NCBI GenBank assembly: GCA_002313255.1
Contig: DCBA01000012.1
Coordinates: 1 to 38,109, forward strand
Direction: 5' to 3'
Length of the DNA stretch: 38,109 nt
Source: Gammaproteobacteria bacterium UBA1119
Lineage (GTDB): Bacteria; Pseudomonadota; Gammaproteobacteria; Pseudomonadales; Azotimanducaceae
Positions 1 to 8,509 of this stretch are shown one piece after another. The translations under genes were made by a program, and so were the position numbers. Positions within the stretch are counted from its first letter, which is position 1. Every line of letters begins with the position of its first letter. Under the pieces are notes generated by a model that ran no database searches, was not told the DNA's origin, and was given only the letters and a program-made list of their open reading frames with translations.

Positions 1-2
1 TT

Positions 3-1934
3 GCATCCGCCGACATCCTCCATAAAACCGACGCCGGAGGGGTAATCACCGACATCGAGGATGTCGACGCCGTGAGAAAAGCGTATGCCGCTATCCTCGA
101 TAACGCCAAGGCATACAACTCGGACGCCAAGATCAACGGCGTGCAAGTCCAAGCACAAGTGCAGGACGGGCTCGAGGTGATCGTCGGCGCGACGACGGAT
201 CCCGTATTCGGAAAACTTGTGGCCTTCGGATTAGGCGGGACGCTGGTCGAAGTTCTTCAAGACATAACGTTTCGTCTTGCCCCGACCGAGAGTGCTGACG
301 CGCATGCAATGCTTAACGACATTTCTGGTAGCAAGATTCTCGATGGTGTCAGAGGTCAAGCAGGCATTGATCGAACCGCGCTCGCCCGGACCATTGAACA
401 CGTCAGCCGCTTGGTCAACGACTTTCCTGAGATAAGTGAACTCGATCTGAACCCCGTCTTCGCATCTGCTGACGGTGCCGTCGCTGCAGACGTTAGGGTG
501 TTACTGAGCCCTGACGCCGCTCCGGAACGCTACCAGCACACGCCGGACGAGATCTTAGCTGCGATGAAGTGCATCATGGAACCCTCCGCTGTTGCCGTCA
601 TCGGTGCGTCGGCCGAGGATGGAAAAATTGGCAACTCGGTCATGCGTAACCTAATCGACGGCGGTTACGAGGGAGACCTGTACCCGGTGCACCCCAAAGC
701 GGACCAGATCCTTGGTCACCAGTGCTATCCCTCGATCGTCGATATACCTGGAAACGTTGATATAGCGATCTTCTGCATACCGGCCCAGTTTGTCGCCGGT
801 GTCATCGCTGAGTGCGGTGAAAAACGCGTATCCGGCGCCATACTCATCCCGTCCGGATTTGCTGAAATTGGAGAACACGAACTTCAGGAAGAAATCGTGC
901 AGGTCGCTCGGGAAGCGAAAGTGCGCCTCATGGGCCCGAATATTTACGGGTTCTATTACACCCACAAGAACCTTTGCGCGACATTTTGCACGCCCTACAA
1001 CGAAAAAGGGTCGGTCGCGCTATCGTCGCAAAGCGGCGGCGTAGGTATGGCAATCATTGGCTTTAGTCGGTCTGCCAAAATGGGCGTTTCCGCCATCGTC
1101 GGACTTGGCAACAAATCCGATATCGATGAAGACGATCTGTTGACCTATTTCGAACAGGATCCAAACACGTCGGTGATCGCGATGCATGTGGAAGATTTGA
1201 AAGACGGTCGTGCATTTGCGAGCGTCGCCAAACGCGTGTCAAAGACGAAACCCATCGTCGTTCTCAAGGCGGGTCGTACAAGCCTTGGGGCAAAAGCTGC
1301 CAAATCGCACACTGGCGCGCTGGCCGGTGACGATCGCGTATATGACGCGGTGTTACGACAAAGTGGGGTCATACGTGCCAAGACCCTGAACGACATGCTC
1401 GAATTTGCACGAGGCTTGGCGGTGTTACCCACACCCAAAGGAGAAAACGTCCTCATCCTCACCGGGGCCGGGGGATCGGGCGTTCTATTGTCCGATGCAT
1501 GCGTCGATAACGATCTTTCCCTCATGGCGATGCCCAGCGATCTCGACGCCGCGTTCCGAGAATTCATCCCGCCCTTTGGAGCCGCCGGGAACCCCGTCGA
1601 TATAACTGGAGGAGAACCTCCAACGACCTACCGTGCAACCATCGATCTCGCCCTTGGTGATGAGCGAATCCACTCACTTGTGCTTGGCTACTGGCACACA
1701 ATCATTACTCCGCCCATGGTATTTGCAGAATTGTTGGGGGAGGCCGTGTCCAATGCGCGTGCTGAAGGTAACGACAAACCCGTGGTCTGTTCGCTTGTTG
1801 GCGATGTTGAAATTGAGCAGGCCGCCGAGTATTTGATGGAGCGCAATATTCTGGCGTACCCCTATACCGCCGAGAAACCGGTCGCCGTACTCGGCGCAAA
1901 ATACCGGTGGGCTAGAACCGCCGGGCTGATCTAG
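3..1934 (+). CDS. NDP-forming acyl-CoA synthetase (acetate-CoA ligase family), 5' partial
   Basis: The frame is open from the left edge, so the true start lies outside the window; the GTG at 72 is an internal valine. The first visible residues contain DILHKTDAGGV, the hallmark of the ATP-grasp (beta subunit-like) domain. About residue 185 of the visible part a CoA-binding Rossmann domain begins (VAVIGASAEDGKIGNSV). A succinyl-CoA ligase-like flavodoxin domain follows (SSQSGGVGMA), then KSHTGALAG, which carries the phosphorylated catalytic histidine. The family makes acyl-CoA from acid, CoA and ATP or GTP through a phosphohistidine, reversibly, in the cytosol. The beta-then-alpha domain order is the reverse of the common fused form. 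The substrate cannot be read from sequence. It converges on a CoA-transferase gene 6 bp away, which suggests neighbouring roles in acyl-CoA activation but not co-transcription. Confidence 0.9.
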   Translation, partial: ASADILHKTDAGGVITDIEDVDAVRKAYAAILDNAKAYNSDAKINGVQVQAQVQDGLEVIVGATTDPVFGKLVAFGLGGTLVEVLQDITFRLAPTESADAHAMLNDISGSKILDGVRGQAGIDRTALARTIEHVSRLVNDFPEISELDLNPVFASADGAVAADVRVLLSPDAAPERYQHTPDEILAAMKCIMEPSAVAVIGASAEDGKIGNSVMRNLIDGGYEGDLYPVHPKADQILGHQCYPSIVDIPGNVDIAIFCIPAQFVAGVIAECGEKRVSGAILIPSGFAEIGEHELQEEIVQVAREAKVRLMGPNIYGFYYTHKNLCATFCTPYNEKGSVALSSQSGGVGMAIIGFSRSAKMGVSAIVGLGNKSDIDEDDLLTYFEQDPNTSVIAMHVEDLKDGRAFASVAKRVSKTKPIVVLKAGRTSLGAKAAKSHTGALAGDDRVYDAVLRQSGVIRAKTLNDMLEFARGLAVLPTPKGENVLILTGAGGSGVLLSDACVDNDLSLMAMPSDLDAAFREFIPPFGAAGNPVDITGGEPPTTYRATIDLALGDERIHSLVLGYWHTIITPPMVFAELLGEAVSNARAEGNDKPVVCSLVGDVEIEQAAEYLMERNILAYPYTAEKPVAVLGAKYRWARTAGLI

Positions 1935-1940
1935 TAACGG

Positions 1941-3146
1941 TCACCGACCCGCCGAATTCAATGCCATCTGTTTGATGACTCCCTGCGTCGTCAGATCGTC
2001 CAATTCCGTTTGGGTCAACCCCAGATCATCATTTAACACTTCCTTGGAATGCTGCCCAAGCAATGGCGCAGCTTCGATTTCGACCGAGCTTTCCGACATG
2101 CGCACCGGCCAGCCGAGGAGCTTTACCGCACCGTGCCGCGGATGTTCAACCTCGTGGACAAAGCCTCTCTCGACTAGGTGTGGATTGTTGTATAGGTCGC
2201 TCGTGTCGAGGACGGCGCTCGCGGGAACGCCTCCTTCGGCAAGCTCACGCATGGCTTGATATTTATCACGCATCAGGGCCCACGTGCCAATGATCCCTCG
2301 CAGTTCGTCACGGTTGTGGTATCGATCTGCCTGCCGGCTAAATTGCGGATGTTGAACGAGATCCTCTCGATCGATCACACGACAGAGGGCTACCCACATC
2401 TTTGGGGTAACTGCCATCACGTATACATAATCATTCGGCCCGCCACCGGCACAAGGGTATAGAGACATCGTGGGGAGTAGTCCGTTTCCAGATCGATTCG
2501 CCGCGTGTTCCCCATAATTTCCTGACGAGGTGGCGGTGCGTAGGTAATAGGTCATCGCCTCTTGCATTGACAATTCGATGAGCTGTCCTTTGCCCGTCCG
2601 AAGTTTTTGCGCGTAGGCGGCCGCGATCGCGAGCGCCATTTGTATTCCGGTGCCCGCATCTCCCATAGTCGGTCCCGGTCGCATAGGCGGCCCGTCATTC
2701 TCGCCAGTAATTGAAAACGCCCCTGCAGCCGCCTGCGCCACCATGTCGTAGCATTTGTAGTCAGACCAAGGACCGTCCACTCCGAAGCCTTTGATGCGCG
2801 CATAGATAATGTCCGACTTCACAGCCCTCATTGCCTCGTAACCAATATCCAATCGCTCGATAACGCCGGGGCCATAGTTTTCTACGAAGACGTCATATTT
2901 AGGCACCATCCGCATAAACAACGCACGACCGTCCGCGCTCCGCAGATCAATCGCGACACTACGTTTATTCGAGTTCCAGACAACAAAGTACTCAGCGTCG
3001 CCACCCGCACCTCGTCCCGGATCTCCACCATCGGGACGCTCGACCTTCACTACGTCTGCGCCCAACCACGCCAATGCTTGGGTACACGATGTCCCCGCTT
3101 CGTACTGGGTCATATCCAGTACCCGCAAACCATCCAACGCTGCCAT
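1941..3146 (-). CDS. CaiB/BaiF family III CoA-transferase
   Basis: A 401-residue protein of the formyl-CoA transferase/CaiB class, which moves CoA between carboxylic acids through an aspartyl-CoA thioester. The N-terminal signature is present (LRVLDMTQYEAGTSCTQALA, then LGADVVKVERP). The nucleophile is Asp163 in PTMGDAGTG, followed by the family's GKGQLIELSMQEA segment. Length is normal for the family (about 380-430). I chose ATG 3146 over GTG 3152 because a GAGAGGG Shine-Dalgarno lies five bases before the ATG. It lies downstream of the selenoprotein peroxidase on the same strand, but a strong hairpin sits between them, so it may have its own promoter. Donor and acceptor acids are unknown. 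Confidence 0.93.
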   Translation of the reverse strand: MAALDGLRVLDMTQYEAGTSCTQALAWLGADVVKVERPDGGDPGRGAGGDAEYFVVWNSNKRSVAIDLRSADGRALFMRMVPKYDVFVENYGPGVIERLDIGYEAMRAVKSDIIYARIKGFGVDGPWSDYKCYDMVAQAAAGAFSITGENDGPPMRPGPTMGDAGTGIQMALAIAAAYAQKLRTGKGQLIELSMQEAMTYYLRTATSSGNYGEHAANRSGNGLLPTMSLYPCAGGGPNDYVYVMAVTPKMWVALCRVIDREDLVQHPQFSRQADRYHNRDELRGIIGTWALMRDKYQAMRELAEGGVPASAVLDTSDLYNNPHLVERGFVHEVEHPRHGAVKLLGWPVRMSESSVEIEAAPLLGQHSKEVLNDDLGLTQTELDDLTTQGVIKQMALNSAGR

Positions 3147-3172
3147 GGACACCCTCTCGTGAATATTGAAAG

Positions 3173-3193
3173 GGGGGTATCTGTGATACCCCC
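3173..3193 (-). terminator. Perfect 9-bp hairpin after the peroxidase gene
   Basis: GGGGGTATC and GATACCCCC form a perfect 9-bp stem around a 3-base loop (TGT on the plus strand). It begins seven bases after the stop of the minus-strand peroxidase gene. Read on that strand it is followed by CTTTCAATATT, a weak and interrupted T tract. It could be an intrinsic terminator for the peroxidase, or a 5'-UTR structure ahead of the CoA-transferase gene, whose start is 27 bp further on. Confidence 0.5.
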
Positions 3194-3199
3194 GATGGG

Positions 3200-3679
3200 T
3201 TAACTCAAATAGCCCTCAAGTTTTACCGCGATCTCTTCAGGCGCCGTCCCTGGTTCGAATCGCTCCACCACGTTGCCATCTCCATCAATAAGGAATTTGG
3301 TGAAATTCCACGCGATGTCAGGCTTACCTTCAGGATTCGAAATGGCCGAGGTCAAGAGCTGATAGAGCTCGCACGCCCCATCTCCGTTCACTTCAATCTT
3401 GGAAAACATCGGGAAGGTCACGTCGAATTTAGACTGGGCAAACTCTAGGATCTCCTCGTTCGTTCCTGGTTCCTGCGCACCGAACTGATTGCAAGGAAAT
3501 CCGAGAACGGTAAATCCTTTCTTCGCGTTGTCCTCATGCAATGTACGCAGACCTGCGTACTGTGGCGTGAGTCCTCACTGGCTAGCTAGGTTGACGGCCA
3601 GACAGACCTGGCCCTTGAGTTGTTCAAAGCTCTTCGGTTCCCCGGTGATGGACTGCATTGTTAGCTCATGGAATCCCAT
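3200..3679 (-). CDS. Selenocysteine-containing glutathione peroxidase (UGA at codon 35)
   Basis: Reading minus-strand from ATG 3679 gives 159 residues with one in-frame TGA (3577-3575) exactly where the family has its catalytic Cys/Sec: VNLASQ-U-GLTPQY. Both sides are typical glutathione peroxidase: FEQLKGQV before, and GFPCNQFGAQEPGTNEEI and WNFTKFLIDGDG after. Catalytic tetrad: Sec35, Gln69, Trp124, Asn125. AAGGAGAAAC is a good ribosome binding site just before the ATG. A SECIS hairpin follows the UGA (3543-3560). A standard caller would start at TTG 3541 and report a 113-residue fragment without the active site. The product should reduce H2O2 or lipid hydroperoxides with thiols; length fits the small monomeric bacterial/PHGPx-like type. 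Synthesis needs selA, selB, selC and selD, none of which is in this window. A pseudogene by nonsense mutation is much less likely, given the SECIS and intact downstream frame. Confidence 0.9.
3543..3560 (-). promoter_or_regulatory. Bacterial SECIS element
   Basis: On the mRNA strand, 14 nt after the UGA, comes an inverted repeat GUACGC-AGGUCU-GCGUAC: a 6-bp stem and 6-nt apical loop, extendable inward. The GCAGGUCUGC tip is, from memory, identical to the tip of the E. coli fdhF SECIS, whose loop G and U contact SelB. The element lies inside the coding sequence, as is normal for bacteria, and its distance from the UGA fits known bacterial elements. It directs selenocysteine insertion at codon 35 of the peroxidase. 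Confidence 0.87.
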
Positions 3680-3715
3680 GGTTTCTCCTTTGTTATGCCT
3701 TAAATCATAGCGCGA

Positions 3716-4549
3716 TTAGACGCCTTTGAAATCGGACTCTCTTTTTTCCCGAAACGCAGCCGCGCCCTCACGGGCGTCCGCTGAAAGGCCAACCAAGGGA
3801 ATCGCAGTTTCCGACCACTGCATGGCCGAATCGAAGTCCATGTGGGCGGTTCGCATCGCGAGTAACTTACCGACCTTCTGCGCAATCGGCGGCCCCGCTT
3901 CAATTTCCAATGCGAGTTCCATAGTTTTTTCTTCCAGCTCGTCGGGTCCGACCAGGTAGTTGGAAAACCCAGCAGCATGCGCCTCTTCCGCACTCATGAA
4001 GCGTCCCGTCATCATCATCTCCATTGCCTTTCGCCATCCGATGACTCGCGGTAGTGACCAAAATCCACCTAGATCTGCAAAGACACCGCGTTTGACATAG
4101 GCAACTTGGAATCGAGCCGCCGTCGAGACCACCGCCATGTCGCAATGACTCGCAAGATCGAAACCGCCGCCGACGCACGGCCCGTTAACCATTGCGATCA
4201 TCGGGACCTCTATCCTACGTAGCGCAATAAATGTTTCCGTCTCGTGGCGAAAATTCAGGCGGTAGCCTTCGGCGTCAACCTGGCCTGCCTCCAAACCCTC
4301 GGGGACGGGGTCGGGGTTGGGGTTAGCCGCCCCGCTAAAATCCATGCCAGCACAAAAACCGCGACCCGCGCCTGTGATAACCATGCAACGTATGGTGCGA
4401 TCAAAGCGTGCCTCAAACGCAATTTCGCGCAACTCGCGTAACAACGGAAATGTCAGCGCATTGAGTTTCTCGGGTCGATTCAGGGTAAGCCAAAGGATCC
4501 CTTCTTGTTGTCCGCGGCGCTCGGTCAGAATCGGATTTTCGTCAGACAT
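3716..4549 (-). CDS. Enoyl-CoA hydratase/isomerase family protein, dienoyl-CoA isomerase-like
   Basis: A 277-residue crotonase. The first oxyanion-hole segment is GAGRGFCAGMDF (residues 60-71) and the second NGPCVGGGFDLASHCD (122-137). Asp131 and Asp159 (FADLGGFWSLPRVIG) match the spacing of two catalytic acids of rat delta3,5-delta2,4-dienoyl-CoA isomerase (Asp176 and Asp204). The third acid (Glu196) is replaced by Tyr151. So isomerase-like chemistry is more likely than classic hydration, but the substrate is unknown. Start ATG 4549 has GGGAG six bases upstream. The gene lies 36 bp upstream of the peroxidase on the same strand and may share a transcript with it. The divergent dioxygenase begins 106 bp away. 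Confidence 0.88.
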   Translation of the reverse strand: MSDENPILTERRGQQEGILWLTLNRPEKLNALTFPLLRELREIAFEARFDRTIRCMVITGAGRGFCAGMDFSGAANPNPDPVPEGLEAGQVDAEGYRLNFRHETETFIALRRIEVPMIAMVNGPCVGGGFDLASHCDMAVVSTAARFQVAYVKRGVFADLGGFWSLPRVIGWRKAMEMMMTGRFMSAEEAHAAGFSNYLVGPDELEEKTMELALEIEAGPPIAQKVGKLLAMRTAHMDFDSAMQWSETAIPLVGLSADAREGAAAFREKRESDFKGV

Positions 4550-4655
4550 AATTAACTCCCTTCGTTTTCATGGATCGTACTCTGTATGCGGCGATGGCTA
4601 AAACCTCCTACTTCTGCACACCACATTCACCCCAAGCTTCTGGCACACTTTAGTC

Positions 4656-5471
4656 ATGAACTATCAATACATTACGGTTGAGCCGTTAACCCCGACAATC
4701 GGAGCGACCATCCACGGGGTTGACCTATCGCGCCCCCTCGACGACCAGGCCTTCGATGAAATTCATCACGCTTGGATGGAACACTTGGTGGTGTTTTTTC
4801 GGGACCAGGAATTAACTCCCGAACAGCACTTAGAATTTGGCCGTCGGTTTGGCCCTCTGCACATTCATCCGGCAGCCCCATACGTTCACGACAATCCTGA
4901 ATTAATGCAGATACACACGGACCGGCATTCGCAACGAAACAACGGTGCCGGCTGGCACTCCGACGTCTCAGCAGACGACGAACCGCCACTCGGCAGTATC
5001 TTGCATCTACACCAAGTGCCCGCCAAAGGGGGAGACACCCTATTCGCCAACATGTATGCGGCCTACGACGCACTATCCGGTCCCATGCAGAACTGGCTCA
5101 CCGGCTTACAGGCCGTCCATCGAGCAGACTACGCTGGTCTATACGGGGACCACAAACCGCAGCGCGCTTTCCCGCAATCCACCCATCCGGTAATCCGGGC
5201 CCATCCCGTCACCGCAAAAAAGGCACTGTACGTGAATTCTGGCTTTACCCGTCGTATCGAGGGCCTATCCGCTGCTGAAAGCCGTGGTTTGCTGCAGTTT
5301 CTCTTCGAACACATCCGAAACCCCGCGTTTCAATGTCGATTTCAATGGCAACCAAACTCAATCGCCATGTGGGACAACCGGTGTACGCAACACTTAGCAG
5401 TATGGGATTACTTCCCGGACACTCGTAGCGGTATTCGTGTCACCGTCAAGGGTGACCGGCCATTTTGTTGA
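4656..5471 (+). CDS. TauD/TfdA-family Fe(II)/2-oxoglutarate dioxygenase
   Basis: A 271-residue cytosolic non-heme iron oxygenase. The metal triad is His101-x-Asp103 (GWHSDVS) with distal His246 (TQHLAVWDY). Thr128 (GGDTLFANM) and Arg257 are in place to bind 2-oxoglutarate. The N-terminus (TIGATIHGVDLSRPL) and GFTRRIEGLS are typical of TauD/TfdA. Members hydroxylate taurine, alkylsulfates, aryloxyacids and similar compounds, releasing succinate and CO2. No sulfur-transport genes are nearby, so the true substrate cannot be given. The start lacks a clear Shine-Dalgarno; it is the first ATG and gives the family's expected N-terminus. It runs in the same direction as the following peptidase gene, 43 bp away. 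Confidence 0.92.
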   Translation: MNYQYITVEPLTPTIGATIHGVDLSRPLDDQAFDEIHHAWMEHLVVFFRDQELTPEQHLEFGRRFGPLHIHPAAPYVHDNPELMQIHTDRHSQRNNGAGWHSDVSADDEPPLGSILHLHQVPAKGGDTLFANMYAAYDALSGPMQNWLTGLQAVHRADYAGLYGDHKPQRAFPQSTHPVIRAHPVTAKKALYVNSGFTRRIEGLSAAESRGLLQFLFEHIRNPAFQCRFQWQPNSIAMWDNRCTQHLAVWDYFPDTRSGIRVTVKGDRPFC

Positions 5472-5514
5472 GTCTTTTTCGCCCGTTTAGCTCCGGTTTC
5501 GATCGAGGCTTGCT

Positions 5515-7731
5515 GTGAAGCGTGCAGTGTTCCTGTGGATAGCGCTTTTGAACGCGGCGACCGGTCACGCAGACGACGTTCTGCTTGGTTTCGGCGTCGA
5601 CGAAAGCGAGAAACAGCGCGAGCTCGAGGCACGACTCGTGAGCGACATCTCGGCCAACGACCTCCATGAATGGATCGAGGCCCTCGCAGCTAAACCTCAT
5701 CATGTCGCTTCAACGCAAGGCAAACGGAACGCCGAGTACATTGCCGCGCTGTTTAAGCAATGGGGTTACGACACTCGGCTTGCGACTTACGAGGTTCTTA
5801 TCCCAGTTCCCAAAGTCCGCGTGCTTGAGATGCTCCAACCGCAATACTTTCAAGCCACCCTCACGGAACGCATCGTCAACTCCGATGCAAGTACGACCAT
5901 GCGTGACCAGGTACTGCCACCTTACAACGCGTTTTCGCCAGACGGCGACGTGGTCGGCCATCTTGTGTACGTGAACTACGGTACGCGGGAAGACTATGAA
6001 ATGCTCGATCGATATGGCGTTGACGTCACCGGTGCCATCGTTATTGCCCGATACGGGAAAGTATGGCGTGGAATCAAACCGAAGTTGGCGGCGGAACATG
6101 GCGCCATCGGCGCTTTGATTTATTCGGATCCCATCGATGATGGGTATACCCGCGGCAGCGTGTACCCCGACGGACCTTACAAAAACGATTCTGCCGTTCA
6201 ACGCGGTGCCGTGATGGACTTGCCGTTGCATGCCGGAGACGTACTTACGCCCGGTTGGGCCGCAAAAAAAGGAGCGCGGCGGTTAAGCCGTGATGAGGCT
6301 GCCGCCATCGCAAGCATCCCCGTCCTCCCAATCTCTTATGCCGATGCGGAACCATTACTCAGGCAATTGAGCGGGCCGATGGCACCTTCTGATTGGCGGG
6401 GCGCGTTGCCACTTTCGTATCACCTCGGTCCCGGACCCGCGCGGGTGCGACTCCAAGTCGAATTCGACTGGCAAACGGTCACTGCCCGAAACGTCATTGC
6501 ACGTCTGAAAGGATCAAAATTCGCTGACGAATGGGTGATCCGTGGCAACCACCATGACGGTTGGAATCACGGGGCACGAGACCCGGTCTCAGGACTGGTA
6601 ACGATGCTTGCTGAGGCCCGGGCGATTGCAAGACTCAACGAGCCGATCGCCCGGACCATCGTCTATGCCGCATGGGACGCAGAAGAACCGGGGCTGATGG
6701 GGTCAACCGAATGGGTGGAAGAGCATGCACGCGAGCTTAGTCGAAAAGCCGTGGCTTATCTCAATACCGACGGTATGGGGCGCGGTTTCGTCTCTGTCGG
6801 GGCGAGTCACACGCTTGAACGCTTTTTTAACCAACTTCTTGATGACGTGGAAGATCCCCAAACAAAGCTTTCCATCGGTGAACGCCGGAGGGCCCGTATT
6901 CGAATAAAGGGTGACGAAAAAGCTGTGTCCGAGCTTACTAATCGGCGCGACCTGCGGGTCGCCGCACTAGGGTCTGGATCAGACTACACCGCATTTCTCC
7001 ATCACCTCGGTATCGCTTCGGCCAATCTTAGCTTCGGCGGCGAGGCGGAGAGCGGTAGTTACCACACCCTCTACGACACGCACGAACATTTCCATCGATT
7101 TATTGATCCCGGCAACGTCTACGGCACCGTCCTCGCGGAATTGACTGGTCGCGCGACGTTGCGACTCGCAAACGCCCACGTCGTGCCTTTTGACTTTAGT
7201 GGCCTGCTCGACAACATCAAGAAATTTGTCGCTGAAATTGAAGAATTATCGGGAACACAACGCAAAGAAACAGCGCGGATCAACACGCTCATCGATACCG
7301 GCGCTTATACCGCGGCATTGGATCCACGCAAATCTCTCCGCGCACCCCGCCGACACGCCCCTGTGCCACACTTTAATTTCTCGCCCCTCCATAACGCGAT
7401 CGCGAAGATTGATCGGTCGATCGCGTTACTGGACTCCGTGGACTTGATCAACTTGAAGGCGCGTCAACTCAAAAAAATTAACCGTCTTCTCTACACCAGT
7501 GAGCGAATATTCCTTCGAGATCAGGGACTCCCGCGTCGCTCCTGGTACCGTCATCAACTCTATGCCCCGGGGTTTTATACGGGTTACGGGGTAAAAACCT
7601 TACCTATGATCCGCGAAGCGATTGAAGAGCGGCGCTACGCGGCTGTCCCGGAAGCCGTAGTCGGCCTAGGTCGGGTGCTGAATGCGCTCGCGGATCGAAT
7701 TGATGAGATTCACCGCAGCGTTCAACGATGA
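5515..7731 (+). CDS. Exported M28B metallopeptidase, glutamate carboxypeptidase II (PSMA)-like
   Basis: A 738-residue protein starting at GTG 5515, with GAGG upstream and a signal peptide (VKRAVFLWIALLNAATGHA). Architecture: a protease-associated (PA) segment at about residues 125-280, then the M28 dizinc domain, then a helical transferrin-receptor-like dimerisation domain at about 570-730. Zinc and catalytic residues align with human GCPII: His346 and Asp356 (HHDGWNHGARD), catalytic Glu390 and Glu391 (WDAEEPGLMG), Asp419 (NTDG), His517 (SYHTLYDT). The family removes C-terminal residues from peptides such as N-acetylaspartyl-glutamate in the periplasm or outside. The substrate here is unknown. 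The stop overlaps the start of the methyltransferase gene (ATGA), indicating translational coupling. Confidence 0.92.
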   Translation: MKRAVFLWIALLNAATGHADDVLLGFGVDESEKQRELEARLVSDISANDLHEWIEALAAKPHHVASTQGKRNAEYIAALFKQWGYDTRLATYEVLIPVPKVRVLEMLQPQYFQATLTERIVNSDASTTMRDQVLPPYNAFSPDGDVVGHLVYVNYGTREDYEMLDRYGVDVTGAIVIARYGKVWRGIKPKLAAEHGAIGALIYSDPIDDGYTRGSVYPDGPYKNDSAVQRGAVMDLPLHAGDVLTPGWAAKKGARRLSRDEAAAIASIPVLPISYADAEPLLRQLSGPMAPSDWRGALPLSYHLGPGPARVRLQVEFDWQTVTARNVIARLKGSKFADEWVIRGNHHDGWNHGARDPVSGLVTMLAEARAIARLNEPIARTIVYAAWDAEEPGLMGSTEWVEEHARELSRKAVAYLNTDGMGRGFVSVGASHTLERFFNQLLDDVEDPQTKLSIGERRRARIRIKGDEKAVSELTNRRDLRVAALGSGSDYTAFLHHLGIASANLSFGGEAESGSYHTLYDTHEHFHRFIDPGNVYGTVLAELTGRATLRLANAHVVPFDFSGLLDNIKKFVAEIEELSGTQRKETARINTLIDTGAYTAALDPRKSLRAPRRHAPVPHFNFSPLHNAIAKIDRSIALLDSVDLINLKARQLKKINRLLYTSERIFLRDQGLPRRSWYRHQLYAPGFYTGYGVKTLPMIREAIEERRYAAVPEAVVGLGRVLNALADRIDEIHRSVQR

Positions 7732-8504
7732 CACTAAAAAGACACCAAATAGCCAATCGAGCCGCTTGGCAAGAGTTTGCGGCGCGATACGTGGAACCCG
7801 CCGAAGAGGGTTGGGCAAGTGACAATCCACGGTGGGGAATTTGGCACATACCGGAAAGTGATATTGGCCTATTGCCAAAGAATCTGGCCGGAAAAAGTTG
7901 CGTCGAAATTGGCTGTGGTGCGGGCTACGTTTCCTCGTGGATGGCTCGTCGAGGTGCCAATTCGGTGGTTGGCATTGACCCGACCCCCAACCAACTAAAA
8001 ACAGCGAGGCGGTTAGAAGCGCGATACAAATTGGGCGTCAATTTCATCGAAGGTTTTGGTGAGACGCTACCATTCGGAGACGCTTGTTTTGACTTTGCTA
8101 TATCTGAATACGGCGCTTCGCTTTGGGCTGATCCCTACCAATGGGTGCCAGAGGCCGCAAGAGTGCTACGTCCCGGAGGGGATCTGGTGTTCATGACAAA
8201 CCACGCGTTTGCCATTTGTTGCGTGCCTGACGCAGAAGACGAGGATGCCCCTATTGCCGAACAATTACAGCGGCCTTACCTGGGTCTTTATCAGACCGAG
8301 TGGCAGTTCTCGTCGAACGAAGTCGAGTTTCATCTCCCCCATGGGGAATGGATTGCGCTGCTAGGAGCGAATGGGTTGACTGTCGAACGGCTGCTCGAAC
8401 TTGGCGCCCCCACAGCTGTCTCGGACTCAAATTACGGTTGGGCCGACCCGTCTTGGGCCACCAAATGGCCGACCGAAGAAGTCTGGTGCGCGCGCCGCCT
8501 GTAA
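7728..8504 (+). CDS. Class I SAM-dependent methyltransferase
   Basis: A 258-residue cytosolic protein with the Rossmann-fold SAM site: motif I VEIGCGAGY (59-67), an acidic end of strand 2 at Asp84 (VVGIDPTP), DFAISEYGASLW as the post-II region, and a LRPGGDLVFMTNHAF segment. It belongs to the Methyltransf_11-like group that methylates small molecules or lipids; the substrate is not readable. Its ATG overlaps the peptidase stop by 4 bases, so the two are co-translated, an odd pairing of a cytosolic enzyme with an exported peptidase. It ends 5 bp from the convergent amidohydrolase gene. Confidence 0.85.
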   Translation: MTLKRHQIANRAAWQEFAARYVEPAEEGWASDNPRWGIWHIPESDIGLLPKNLAGKSCVEIGCGAGYVSSWMARRGANSVVGIDPTPNQLKTARRLEARYKLGVNFIEGFGETLPFGDACFDFAISEYGASLWADPYQWVPEAARVLRPGGDLVFMTNHAFAICCVPDAEDEDAPIAEQLQRPYLGLYQTEWQFSSNEVEFHLPHGEWIALLGANGLTVERLLELGAPTAVSDSNYGWADPSWATKWPTEEVWCARRL

Positions 8505-8509
8505 TCGTT

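Noticed and set aside
3200..3541. A 113-residue peroxidase starting at TTG 3541
   Set aside because: It lacks the active site. The upstream codons, read through the UGA, restore a full-length glutathione peroxidase with its own ATG and ribosome site.
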